64,000 nucleotides of DNA. Source: Tubulanus polymorphus. Its lineage: Eukaryota; Nemertea; Palaeonemertea; Tubulaniformes; Tubulanidae. The notes under the pieces were generated by a model. That model searched no databases, was not told where the DNA came from, and was given only the letters and a program-made list of their open reading frames with translations. The stretch's first letter is position 1, and each line of letters opens with the position of its first letter. The stretch covers positions 20,558,153-20,622,152 of the forward strand of contig NC_134028.1 of NCBI RefSeq assembly GCF_964204645.1, read 5' to 3'. Position numbers and translations under genes: made by a program. Positions 27,531-38,889 of the stretch are shown piece by piece.

Positions 27531-29559
27531 AAGTTCGAAGTTTTGACATAAGAATCTATTCTATATCGTGTGTTTTCTGTATTTGCAGTTGAAATTTACG
27601 CGAACTTGTTCAATTCAATTTGGGGAAAATCGGCGAAAAAATCTTATTACGCCAAACGTTTTAACAGTAGTAAATATCAATAAAATCATTGATTGTATTG
27701 ATTGAGTTAGGTTCTATTCAAACCGACTATTGATTATTCGTAGATGATAGCTTTGATCAATCCCCTCTATAGGAATCATCCAAGTCATGTGTAAAAGTTT
27801 CTGCGACATTTTGATTTGCCCGAAAGAATCTGCATGATAAAAATTTTTAACTTGAGAAAATCTAAAGAATTTTTAACTGTATGACAGTCTAGGGGAACCG
27901 TCTGACTACGCCGCGGACGATGTTAAGACGAAATAATCTTCTGACGCTGAAATTTGAATTTACACAGTTCACAAAATAAAGAATAATAAAAATGAAAAAA
28001 ATAATAATAACTTGTCCGTAGCCCGAACAGACAGAGTATCATCAAACACACAACCATTCAAACTTATTGTATTGCAAGGCCGCACTTATTACACATTGTT
28101 TTCGATTATACTATGACCCCGATAGCTGGTGTAGAATTCGACCTTGTTCCTGATTGCGCTCGATCAGTAAAAATAGTCTATATATTCTGAATCACAAAAT
28201 TTGTATTTAAAAATGCGGAAAGGCGATTGTATAATGCAATTTTTCAAGGTGAAATGAAGTTGATTTTGAAGATTGCGGTTTATGTCGGGTTTGGTCGTGG
28301 TTTTTTTTTAACTTTCGTCCGATCGAAATGTTTTGCGACGTAGAAACTAAATAATTTTTTCGTGGAAACGAAAATGTGTGACATGGTGGAAAATATTGTA
28401 ACAAACTAAAAACTGTGTTTCTAACTAAACACTGTGGGTTAGGATCAGAAAAAGAGGTTTGGGGTGTCTTGCCCATTTCTCGCACTCCTAATTAAGGCAC
28501 AGACACTCCACCGTTGCACGGATAGCGGGAAGCTCGTAACTAGTTATAATCATGTGTGTGATTAGCGAATTAGTAGATCGTATTCAAATCCTAACATAAC
28601 GCTCAAAGCGATATTAGCCCCAACTCAAGTGTTCTTACCCCCAAGCCTTCTAAAAAGCCTTCGCAAAATTACCCCTCAGACAATAACCCTTCGCAAAATG
28701 ATCCCCAAAAATAACACCTCACCTTTGAATTGCCCCAGAATAACAACCCTCAGGCAACTCATGGAGATTGCCAACCCCCTTACTCCAGTAGGCGGGGGGA
28801 TTTTTATTCTTACAATGAGGAATGCTACAATTTTTGACTCGAATGATACATGTATGAACGTTAAGGGCTATGGTCATGTGATTTTCGAGGGGTATTTCTG
28901 ATTGGGGTGTTAAACTTAATACTATAATTCCAAATTCGTAATCGACCCACTAGTAGTTGATGCTGGGTTCAGGTAACATTCTGTTATAATCAACTTATTA
29001 AATATGACGAAATGAGAATCATACAATTATTCGGCTACTTTCTATACATAAAGGGTTAGTAACATATGTTAGGAGGATTAATGGATATTAGGTAGTCACG
29101 GAATTGGTCTTTTACTGACAAATGGCACTGATCTCTTTTATAATCTGTTTGACCCCCCTCCATGGAGTCAGGGGTCAGGCGGAATGCCTCCTATTAAAAC
29201 ATATTTCGTTAGAACGAAAAAAGTGTCGTCCCCACGAAAACATTTTGTTCGAATGAAAAGAATGAAAAGATTAACGATATGATCTTGCAATACAACGTGT
29301 CGTTTAGTCTGAATGGTCGTTTGTTTGTTCATGGGATATACACTGCGTTAGCGTTAGGGACAAGTGAACTGTGTGAACTCAAATATCAGCGTTATTGAAA
29401 TATAATTTTTTTCTCAACACCAGTTGTCTCAACAATTGGCGTAATTAGTTTTTTCACCAAATTGAGCAAGTTCTCGTCGATTTAACTGCGAATACAGAAA
29501 ATGCACAATATCGAATAGCTTTTTAATTCAAAACTTCGAGCTTTTTCAGGTTGAGACCC

Positions 29560-30320
29560 AATTCTGCAGTCACATAGTTCCACATTCCTTGACCAAGTTC
29601 CATAAAACTAGATCCAGTTCCACAGTACACCGCTCCACAGTTCTGGGTCCATTTCCACAATTGTTCACCAAGTTCCATAGTTCTGCATGGAACTTGCAAT
29701 TGTAGACCAAGTTACCCTGTTCTGAGACCTATGTCCATAGTTGTGGTCCCAGTTCCACAGTTGTGGACGTACCTTTAAGGTTGTTAACCCAGTCCCAGTT
29801 CTGGACCTACTCCTACACTTTTGGATCCAGTTCCACAGTTTTGGACCTGCTTATACAGTTGAAGAACCAGTTCCACATTGTGGACCTAATTCTATAGTTG
29901 CAGAGCTAATTCCTCCGTTCGGGTCCTACATCTACAGTTATGGACCCAGTTCAAAATTTCTGGATCTACATCTACAGTTATGGACCCAGTCAAAACTTCT
30001 GGATCTACTTCTACAGTTGTGGACCCAGTTCAAAACTTCTGGACCTACTTTACAGTGTGTGGACCTTGTTACACAGTCCTGGTCCTACTTCTTGAATTGT
30101 GGACACAGTTCCAAACTCCTAGACCTACTTATTCAGAAAGTTGTGAATCAAGATCTAAGTGTGCTGGGCATACTTCGGCAGCTTCGGACCCAGTTCAACA
30201 CTTCTGGACTTGCTTATCTAGGGTCAAATTCCACAGTCCTGGACAAAGTTCGGTTGAATTTGATTCAAGTGTTAAAATGGATTCATTTTCGTCAAGTTGA
30301 CTCTTCAGAAGAATTGTGGA
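29560..30320. repeat. degenerate minisatellite (unit 2, right arm)
   Basis: This is the counterpart of 7,140-7,830 and inverse of 27,010-27,530. The 199-codon open frame over it (29,741-30,340) is a low-complexity reading of the repeat, not a gene. Confidence 0.8.
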
Positions 30321-30794
30321 ACCGGGCGAAGTTTGGTTAATATTTGAATCTACAGTTCATATTAAGTCTTTTACAGGATTTTATTTCTTTGTGTGGATGA
30401 AAAATGTACAACCTCCGTCGTACTTCAAATTTCCAGCAACGACTGTAAACAAATCACACAGCAAAACATGGCAAAAATAATCGAATCGATCCTGTAAATA
30501 GTTGGAATCAAATCTATAGTACAGTGAAGTGCTAATTCCGAGGCCGTTCAGCAACTTCTGTTTAAATATTATTCAGCCCAATGTATATACAAAACTCGCA
30601 AGATTTAATCAAAACAAAATGAAACATTCGTCGGTCGCTTCAACATCACGTTAAATCTCAACACACATCATACAGGTAAGATCATTTACGCAAAATATCC
30701 ATGTTCTGGCAAAGTCGGGAACCAGTCTCCTGTTCTGGCTTAGCCGGGAACCAGTCTCCATTTCAATGATCTGATTGCAGTTTTTGGAAACAAC

Positions 30795-31531
30795 ATGAAA
30801 TTGATAAGTTTTTTGGTGATTTTTGTGGCGGTTTTCTGGGTTTCAACCGATGCCATATATGAAAGTACACGTAGCAAGGTAAATATATGTCCATGATGAG
30901 GAAACGCCGTTTGTTAATCGTCGAAGCATTTCGTCAATAATGATCCAATAATCCATCGTAGCTTAACTTATGAACCTAAAGTCTACAAACCTCATTGGTC
31001 CTATGTGCAGTTGATATTCCTCATGGAAAGACGAATTAACAGAAATAACTCTCGGTATCTGAAACAAATCTCTGAATATGGGTTGAAGTATCCCACCCCA
31101 AACGTTAGAATGAAATAGTAGCTGTTGTTTTGGATCTATATTGTGGGTTTTTACGCAATTCAAGACTGGAAAAAGTCGCAATTATTTATAACCTCTTAGT
31201 TTTCTTATAATAGCGATTATCCGTGTTGTATTTGAAAGGTTCACCAAAGAAAAAGCATTTTCAATTGTGTTTGTTTGATTGGCAGGCATCATCTCGTCCT
31301 TTCGAATGTTACGGCAAGGCCATATCGGGACCACTGAGCAAATTGAATTGCAAGTCTATCGTCAAACGCGATATCAAGCACCTACCAGGTCGACAAGGTG
31401 ACTCTTCGCCGAGGGTCTTCAATTCTAGAAAGGGCAGCTCGCTGACTAATGATTTCGCAAGAAACAATGTGAAAGATCTAAGAAAAAATTTTAGATCTTC
31501 GAGAACAGGCTTGAAACAAATGAGAAACTAG
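30795..31531 (+). CDS. small secreted protein, copy D (basic, rearranged cysteines)
   Basis: Two exons, 30,795-30,878 (28 codons, CAAG|GTAAAT) and 31,286-31,531 (81 codons plus TAG, after TTGGCAG), keep phase 0 and give an intact 109-aa protein. The signal peptide is MKLISFLVIFVAVFWVSTDA. The core GKAISGPLSKLNCKSIVK is kept. The first family cysteine (STCSK) is replaced by Arg, while a new cysteine appears at ECYGK. The C-terminal half has gained many Arg/Lys (PRVFNSRKGSS, RKNFRSSRTG), so the mature protein is strongly basic. The frame has stayed open through heavy divergence, which suggests selection. The TATA box is degraded (TATACAAAA near 30,585). Confidence 0.7.
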
Positions 31532-32521
31532 AAAACTAGAAAATGCCACGGAAATGATGGATAATTCGAGCAACATTCTATCATACTAGAAGATCTATGT
31601 TCTAATTCTAATTCAGTTCTAGGTTTCGGGTTTCCTTGTTCTATACGATTCAAATTTGTGTCAATTATTTGTTTATAAATGCAAATAGATAATTGAAGTC
31701 GGCATTATAAATGAATGTAGTGATGTATTTATTTCATTGACGGTTCGCAGTTTGCAGTGCCCCCGGAAACCGGTGGGCAGATGAAACGAGTTCCCAGTTG
31801 TTCCAGACGGTGTCCAATGACCGGGAAAGGTTTTTTCAAGGGAAGCATTACGGGTAAGGGAGTTAGTGGGTCGATATCCTATACCAAAATTGACTAGACC
31901 AACCAATAAAAGTAAATGGGAGATTTTGAATGAAGCCTGAGGATAATTCCACCAAATCTATATCAATAATTAGCTGGCCAGACCAGGAACAGAATTTCCG
32001 TCACGAAGTATAGCTGTTTAATATAAACTTAGTTTAGTTTCATTCTCTAAATTGCGAGGGATCCTGCCAATGATTACATACGTAAGTATTTGGACCAGGA
32101 CGGCATTGAGAATCTTCAACTTTTGACAACACATGAGGACAGCTGATGGCTTAGTTCGGCATACTCAGATATTAAACCAGATCACCAAAGTGATACTGAT
32201 GGGACTTGTTTCCTTGTACCTATCGTTTCGACTCTTAATCATCAGGCCTTTTCTGAATGTAATGAACTTTCTCCAAATATCCCTATCAGAGAAGGAAAAA
32301 GTTATCATCGGGAAAACTAGGCGTTCGCGCGATCACTATCGTTATTTGGGAGATAAAGGCATAGGTTGTACATTAATTTAGTTATTCATCGTGTCAGTTC
32401 CTAAGAAGAAAGATACTCACAGGATAAAGAAATTGAAAGAAAAAACAAAAATGTTACATGATTACAAATGGACCAATACTATAATCACACAATCGATACA
32501 AAAAACATAATGGGTTTGTTG
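31532..32521. other. non-coding interval of unit 2
   Basis: Palindrome arm tail to about 31,840, then sequence shared with 9,317-9,753. The empty site of the unit-1 LINE lies near 32,495 (ATCGATACAAAAAACATAAT). No gene supported. Confidence 0.6.
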
Positions 32522-34507
32522 TTACAAATGAATGAGTTCCTTTTTTGAGTTGTAAGCAGCGCTGTTTGGACGACCGGTTTTAGGGATTAGATTCATCCAA
32601 TAATCTCTACCGTGTCTGCAATAAATAAAAGAGCATGATATATACAGAGACGCTTCCGCGCAATGTGGATACTGGTATAAAAACGTCAGGATTATCCGGC
32701 TATCAGTTTACTTTTGACGATCATGTTCATATACACTCTGTCCATATCCAGCCGCGAATGGTAAATTATGATCTTTTCCGGGTGGTCTGAATCCTCGTTC
32801 CTCGGACAACTGTAATTATAATGTGAATTATCATACGTGTGGATTTCGCAATGTGATTTTGATATCGAAATGCAATGCAACATTTCGTGTACAAACCTCT
32901 TCGGCCATTTCACGAATATGATAACTCTCGAATCCGCAACATCCTCCGATGTACCTCACTCCAAGTTCATAAGCTTTACGGGCATAGTCTCTACATTCCC
33001 AACGAGTAAGAATGCGTGGTTCCATCGCTGAAAATGAAAAAGCATCTAAATATTACTTATTTCAATATCGAGACGATCCAATTGTTATTTCAGCTCACCT
33101 AACAAGTACTCGGGTAGTTGAGAATATCCTTCAACTAGATACTCAGTTTCAGGAGAAAGGAATCCGATTGGCTGCATCATCAGAAATGGAGATAAACCAG
33201 CTTCATTCAGGGCATCTTTCATCAATTTCATCGTTTTCAGTTGCGCGTTATAATCAAACTGGCAATTTAAACCCACAATATCGGCCCCTGTGTGATTGAA
33301 AACAAACACCTACGATTATGATTTACTAAACTTTGCACGACATTGAAACATGTTTGAAAAATAACGTATATTAAGAGGGATGTATCTTGAGTGAAGGCAT
33401 GATTTTACACCTCGTTTAGCCATTCTAACTGCACACTCTTTTGCACTGATTCCATCCATACACCCAACTGGGCCTATTCTCATCGTACACGCTATAGGTT
33501 TGTTGTATTTCTTCATGACATCAATCGCCCACTCAATCTCTTCGATTGAACAGAAAAACTGGATTCGAAAAATACATGTATACATTCGACACTACAGTGT
33601 TATGCAAATGTTCGATTTGTTGATAGTGAAATTCCAATGTAAAATACCAATGAATACCATCTTTGTCTTGAATAGTAGAATTTTACCTCCGCTATAAAGA
33701 AATCGACATCCTTTTCTTTGAACACTTGGCATTGCTTTTCGAATTCTGCTTGAACTGCTGCCTTCCCTTTTCCAGCTGTATATGTCGGTGTAGGCGACAA
33801 ACCTCCGCAAACTAGTAGATTGTATGATGTGGCAACATTACGTGCAAGATCGCACGCCGCACGGTTTATTTCAGATGTCTAAGATAAATTATAGATATGT
33901 ACATCAATACCTTAGCACTAACCATTCAGTACAATTTGTATGACTGAATAGTTGAATAGAAATACTGAATAGTTGAATAAGAGTGAGATAGATAAAGACC
34001 ACAACCTACGTTATAATTTTTGGCCGACTCACTACATTGAAGCATTCCATCCGTCGCATGAAATGTGAATGCTTGCATTACATCAGCTCCAGCTCGAGCA
34101 AATTCTTTATGTAAACCACTGACTGAAAAATGGCAAATTAATGATTTTTCTTTTATCGGCTAATCCGTTTTGACTTGAAGATAACCCAACGGTTATTTTA
34201 AAGGACATTTTTTCTGGCAGATGCCTCGTAGTTCGTCATTGTTTTAATTCAAAATGATGCCCACAAAACTATAGATTTTGTTGCAGACAGGAAGGTGTGC
34301 TAAAATTGATCGGGTAAAGTTGGGATGTGGGTAGAAATAAGTCAGAAACATGTAAAACCTACCGGCGTCAGGATGTTCTAGAACGCATTCAGGAGTATAC
34401 AGCCCAGCAGTCACATATCCTCTTTTTTCGAATGTATTCATGTAACTACCGTCGCCAATGATTATGCGTTTTGCTAATATCTCCAGTATATTCGGTTTAG
34501 CTGCCAT
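32522..34507 (-). CDS. BHMT: betaine-homocysteine S-methyltransferase, copy 2
   Basis: Paralogue of the gene at 12,112-14,090, with eight exons in phase: 34,363-34,507; 34,010-34,122; 33,687-33,878; 33,411-33,558; 33,099-33,287; 32,897-33,027; 32,712-32,809; 32,522-32,615. They give 369 aa. All three zinc-ligand cysteines ([17 protein letters not shown]) and the N-terminal [13 protein letters not shown] block are unchanged. Differences from copy 1 include a two-codon insertion (EYLVEGYSQ against EYLGYSH) in exon 5, Phe for Tyr at the start of exon 4, and one extra C-terminal residue. All splice sites are intact, so both copies look functional. In this copy the frame stays open upstream of MAAKPN, but the conserved start is preferred because copy 1 has a stop there. 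Confidence 0.95.
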
Positions 34508-35477
34508 ATCTAGTATCTTGCAAATAAAGCCACCTTGAATCGTTTGACGTTTGACAAAAATTTCCAAACTGGTCTATGAATTCTACAGAAAACACATTCT
34601 ACTATTAGGTCAACCATCGTTGTCCCATTTGATGGTTATAGAAATTGATTTCCTTGATATACATGTCACTCGTATATTCTGTTGTTGTTGTTCTATGAGG
34701 TTCCGTCTAGGCAACTTGAATGAGAGTTTTTATGTATATTAAATCATTTACTAGACCGTTGCCATTGAGAAAAAGATATCCCCCAAAGGTTGCACCAGTT
34801 CACGGTGACGAATATCCGCGATATCAAAAGCAGCATGAGATGCTGCCCTTTCTGATGATATCGACGAACACTATCATGTCCATTCAATTTGACCATGTAT
34901 GAAGGTGTTTAAGGTTTTTATGGGTTCATACGAAATTCCTGGATGCTTCGGGGACCTGCTGTTTGAGGGATGAAGTCACAAGGATTCTAGATTTTGACAA
35001 TATGGGCAAAAGCCTTCTTGAGTTGATGATTAGATGATGTGTTTTTGTGATACAAATTGGTGCCATTGTATCTATGCTAATTTAGAACTAATTACTGGGG
35101 TAATTAATCTATATATCACTGTTAATTCGTTGCTGATTTTAATTTGTCGATCAGATCTTAATCGACTTTCAATTACAATGATTAGAACATTAAATTAGTT
35201 TACCTTCACAGAAGTCGAAAATATGTAATCAGGTAATTTATGCCAGTCGTCAGTGTTTAATTAAGGAGATGTGCTCCTCTCTAACGTCTCGGGTTTGAGT
35301 GACAGATGATCCCGGTATAAAACAATCTGATGCGACATCAATAAATCAGTTCAGCCAATGACTATAGTCATCATCATCACTACCACTGAATTAGCGGATA
35401 ATCAGTAAACGCGGGATTAACGGATTACCATTCAATCGATGATGACGGATTACCACTCATAGGATTAAAAGATTACA

Positions 35478-35535
35478 ATGGATTATTACATCTTTAAAAC
35501 GATTGTGTTGATTTCAGTAATCTATTTAGTAACGG
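35478..35535 (+). pseudogene. orphan first exon of BMPER-like gene (promoter plus signal peptide)
   Basis: An intact copy of exon 1 (MDYYIFKTIVLISVIYLVTG, donor CGG|GTAAGT) sits under the same TATA box (TATAAAAC, near 35,312), but similarity to the parent gene ends about 50 bases into the intron and no VWC exon follows. If transcribed, it could splice its secretion signal onto any downstream acceptor. Otherwise it is a dead remnant of the duplication. Confidence 0.85.
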
Positions 35536-35590
35536 GTAAGTCTTCATATCTTATCGATAATGACACTAAAGTTATTAAATTATCAGATCA

Positions 35591-36950
35591 AATAATCGAC
35601 TGCCTTTATCTATCTATGTAATGCGTACGTCCTGAATTTTCTAATTTCATTCAGCCACGTTGTGTGAATGGAATTTGAATCCACTTTCAAACGTTAGTGT
35701 TCAAATATCTGATATCATATTTCAATAATTTTCTGCGAATGTAGTTCTGATCGATATCAAACACTAAGCTGAAAACATGGGTAGACGTCTGCTGTGTAGC
35801 ATTGGGCATGCATTTTTGCAGAGGATAATATATACTCTTAATTTATCGTAAATTGAAATAATTGACTCGAAATAATTGAATAGTATACACATCAGTAACA
35901 TGCGAAATAATTCTCAGGTCAACCAAATATCAAGTTAAAGAGATTATGTTTCATCAAGTTACCAAAGAACTAAAGACTGCATGAATTTGGTCCGACCACA
36001 TAGAGGGAGTAGATAGTTTAAATATGCCTCACACACGAATGCCTATCACCACCATTAATCAATTCGTTCTGGTGCTATGTACTAGATGTGGTGAAAAATA
36101 ACAAAGCGATGTTGACGTATTGTTGATAGTCCGAAGTGTTTAACGATTTTTCTTTGGTGTCGACTTAAATTCTAGCTGCGGATCAATTCAGTGTACTCAC
36201 TATATTCAAAAATTTCATTGCAATTTTGTGCTTATTAAAATAACTGCTGTACATTGTAATTGTAGATGAGGCTACACTGTTTTATGTCGAAACGTCCTGC
36301 TACAATAGATTTTGCAATGGTCATTATCTTAATAAAACAGCTAAAAGTTCCTATGTTTGTGCTCAAATCTTTTTATCAATATTGTTATACAACTCATAGA
36401 ATGTTGACAGATTACCTGTCATTGTGCCTATATGCAATGTAAACTTTTCGTTAAAAACTTTCGTCAAAAACATTAAATATAGCAATAAAAAGATTTTCAA
36501 TAATTAGTTTCAATAAGTTATTCAATTGCCATATTCTTCAACTCTGAGGGGTGTTTGCTGTGGCTGTTCAGAAGGTTCGAACGGTTTATTAGCCCTGAAA
36601 AAAATAATCTTTGGACTGTTTTCTTTTATTTGCTGTCTAGGCCGCAAATATTTAGTATAGTGCCCTTCTCCCCGGAAAGACAAACGCATGCTGGTAAAAT
36701 CGGTTACGTCTCTTTTAAGTTACTGCGGTCGTATACCGATAGAAATGATTTTACACATTTGGTCACTGTGTTCTTTAAGTCAGAATGGAAAAAGGTATTT
36801 TTTCAAGAATGGTGATGTCACCTGGTTATACATTCTATGCATAACATTATAACCGAAACTTCAACGCCCATGGATCTCTTGTTTGAATTACAATCGAAAG
36901 TTTGTAGAATTTGTCGACTGTAACCGTACTGTAAAACCTTTCATCCTGAT
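35591..36950. other. gene-free interval
   Basis: AT-rich sequence to the right of the duplication breakpoint. The open frame at 36,555-36,815 has no recognisable domain. I see nothing else I can support. Confidence 0.5.
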
Positions 36951-37110
36951 AGTAGAGGAGCTTATGTTTTGAATTCTGGGTTGTTATGCATGGCATGTTA
37001 CAGCTTGGCATCGCATGTGGGGCTATTCAGTAGACTTAAACATTTTGCCTGAAAAGAGAATGATACGAATATAAATGCCTTTTCAATCTTTTGCAAACAA
37101 AATGGCTGCC
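36951..37110. repeat. dispersed repeat, inverted copy at 48,420-48,570
   Basis: The block with GCATGTTACAGCTTGGCA and GTGGGGCTATTCAGTAGACTT recurs in reverse complement beyond the 3' LTR, followed there by the equivalent of the CTGCCATGGCAATGACGG segment. Two inverted copies of one repeat thus bracket the LTR element. Confidence 0.65.
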
Positions 37111-37146
37111 ATGGCAATGACGGCGATAGTCTTTGATTGGTTCCAG

Positions 37147-37177
37147 CAGGGAAGTGTGATGAGATCACACTTCCCTG
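37147..37177. repeat. perfect 14-bp hairpin next to the 5' LTR
   Basis: CAGGGAAGTGTGAT (37,147-37,160), loop GAG, and its exact complement ATCACACTTCCCTG (37,164-37,177) end ten bases before the LTR start. Confidence 0.85.
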
Positions 37178-37186
37178 GTTCTATTT

Positions 37187-37781
37187 GAGTAATAAATTAC
37201 CTATTTAGACAGTGGGAAATAAGCCGGAGTTCAAGGCAGTAGTTGCGGTTAGCAGGCGACCTACGTGAATACTTACGTCACACATAAGAGAGAAGCATAG
37301 AAGATAGGTGAGAGTGACGTGGGTGTCTACGTGGGAAAGCTTGTTATAGCAGCAGCCTTGAGCTCTGGAAAGTTGAGTTATAAATTTAGCGCTCGTGACG
37401 TATAACACACGTAGAAATGATTTACATGGCCAGTAGGACTGTAGTAATAGAATAAGACGTCTCTGGCGATGAGGCCAAGCGGTGTGGAAATATACGTCAC
37501 GAGCGAAGGAAGAATAAGTATAAAAAGGGAGGGTTTTAATGCAGTGGGGTCGAAAGCTTGGTCGGTAGAGCTGGGTCGGTTGAGCTAGTGGTTAGAACTA
37601 GAGGGGACGTGCTAGGAAGATTGTAAGAAGAGAGTATAAGAATAAAGATCTGGATCGATAGAAGAAGCTAGTTGTAGTTAATTTATGAGAAGAACCCCAA
37701 GGAACTACGCTGGTGAAACGCAAACAACGCAGGTGGTCAACACACGTCACCCGGACACTGGGACAGAGGACCCCCACAACA
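37187..37781 (+). repeat. 5' LTR
   Basis: Begins GAGTAATAAATTACC and ends CCCCCACAACA. TATAAAAA at 37,519-37,526 and AATAAA at 37,641-37,646 mark the U3/R boundary region and the poly(A) signal. Copies match the 3' LTR base for base as far as I can read. Confidence 0.95.
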
Positions 37782-37878
37782 CTGGTGGAGAATAGCGGCA
37801 GAATTCCGGTCTCGCAGCCAAGCTAGTGGTGAGTGACATTATACAAAACTTTGAATCGATTTATAAAAACTCTGGTTT
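37782..37878 (+). promoter_or_regulatory. leader: primer-binding site and splice donor
   Basis: The sequence after the LTR, C then TGGTGGAGAATAGCGG (from 37,783), starts with TGG as expected for a tRNA primer site; I cannot assign the tRNA. GTG|GTGAGT at 37,828/37,829 is a strong splice donor, well placed to make a subgenomic env mRNA. Confidence 0.55.
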
Positions 37879-38889
37879 ATGTTTTATAACCAACCCGTTA
37901 AACGAAAAGCACAACTGTTGGGGATGGCAAACGCGGGACAGCAACCGGCCGTGGGACCAGCCAATCCGGCTGTAGGACAAGACGACGACAATGATAGCGA
38001 CGATGAAATAATCATTGTCCCGAAAGGCGTAAGCGGGCTGAAACCAGAACATTTTGACGGAACAAATGATCCGGAACCATGGTTAGACGCATTTTTACAA
38101 TACGTAAAACTCATGGCATGGAGTGACCGTCAGATACTGAGGAGCTTTCCCTTGTTTTTGAGGGGAGAAGCTCGCTCTTGGTATTTAGGTGTCGATAAAG
38201 ATAAGAAACGCGTGTGGAATGATTTATTACAAGCGTTTAATCAGCGATATAATAACCCGGATCGAAAAATGCTAAAAACTCACCAGCTGAAACACATGCG
38301 CATGGTTTCAGGCCAAACAGTAGACAATTTCGCAGACGATGTTAAACGGAGAGCGAATGAATTGGAATTACCCGCGCATGTGACGTTGAGTACGTTTATT
38401 GACGGTCTCTCCGCGGACATTCGCAAAATCGTTTGGACGCAAATGCCAGAGGATCTGGACAAAGCCATCAAAATGGCTAGTAACGTAGTCCAGATGTTGA
38501 AAATAGATGGCCCTGGTGTTCATCAAGTCGAGACAGCCAACGCGGAGTGGGACGAACTGAAAACAAGAATAAATCAGCTAGAAATTAAACAACGAAAGGA
38601 GGAGACGATGGCACAGGAAAGTCGGGCTCTTGCGGGAATTCAACGACCGTTTGAAGCGATTACGTACGCGCGAAATGGAGCTACGAACAATAGACTTCGT
38701 TACCCTACGTTTAGAGGTCGATGTTACAGGTGTAACATAATTGGACATATGGCTAGAAATTGCAGGGGGCCAGCAAAATCTACCTTTGCAACGGAAAATG
38801 GAAACATCATTTGTTATCAATGTGGTTTACCTGGACATATTAGCAGATATTGCCGTCGGAATACGAATCGACAACAGCGGACTAATTAG
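37879..38889 (+). CDS. gag: gag polyprotein
   Basis: 336 aa. An acidic N-terminal region (DDDNDSDDEIIIVP) is followed by a retrotransposon capsid-type domain (about residues 50-210, FDGTNDPEPWLDAFLQYV ... SFPLFLRGEARSWYL). Two CCHC zinc knuckles follow at about 282-295 (CYRCNIIGHMARNC) and 312-325 (CYQCGLPGHISRYC). It forms the particle and packages the RNA. It ends at a single TAG (38,887-38,889), after which the same frame stays open into pol. Confidence 0.95.
   Translation: MFYNQPVKRKAQLLGMANAGQQPAVGPANPAVGQDDDNDSDDEIIIVPKGVSGLKPEHFDGTNDPEPWLDAFLQYVKLMAWSDRQILRSFPLFLRGEARSWYLGVDKDKKRVWNDLLQAFNQRYNNPDRKMLKTHQLKHMRMVSGQTVDNFADDVKRRANELELPAHVTLSTFIDGLSADIRKIVWTQMPEDLDKAIKMASNVVQMLKIDGPGVHQVETANAEWDELKTRINQLEIKQRKEETMAQESRALAGIQRPFEAITYARNGATNNRLRYPTFRGRCYRCNIIGHMARNCRGPAKSTFATENGNIICYQCGLPGHISRYCRRNTNRQQRTN
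38887..38889 (+). other. candidate gag-pol readthrough stop (TAG)
   Basis: gag and pol are in the same frame. From this TAG to the protease the frame is open, and the first ATG after it lies only at the protease active-site region (ERMDVLID). Pol therefore has no usable start of its own, and suppression of the TAG is the simplest way to make a Gag-Pol protein. Confidence 0.6.

Larger units (their letters stand above)
25560..31840. repeat. large palindrome in unit 2
   Basis: Arms at about 25,560-27,665 and 29,410-31,840 repeat the unit-1 palindrome, with copies C and D head to head. The arms include minisatellites at 27,010-27,530 and 29,560-30,320. The 1.7-kb spacer corresponds to 5,260-6,985. 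Confidence 0.8.
23655..35590. repeat. segmental duplication, unit 2
   Basis: This is the second copy of 2,560-15,165 in the same orientation. It carries secreted-protein copies C and D, a complete BHMT and the first exon of the BMPER-like gene, where it stops in intron 1 (about 35,590). It lacks the LINE found in unit 1. Its left part is itself duplicated in tandem (23,655-24,740 and 24,985-26,060). Confidence 0.9.

Noticed and set aside
29741-30340. 199-codon open frame rich in Leu, Ser and Trp
   Set aside because: It is a translation of the degenerate minisatellite; the equivalent array in unit 1 does not keep the frame.
36555-36815. 86-codon open frame left of the LTR element
   Set aside because: No domain, no splice context and no second copy to test it.
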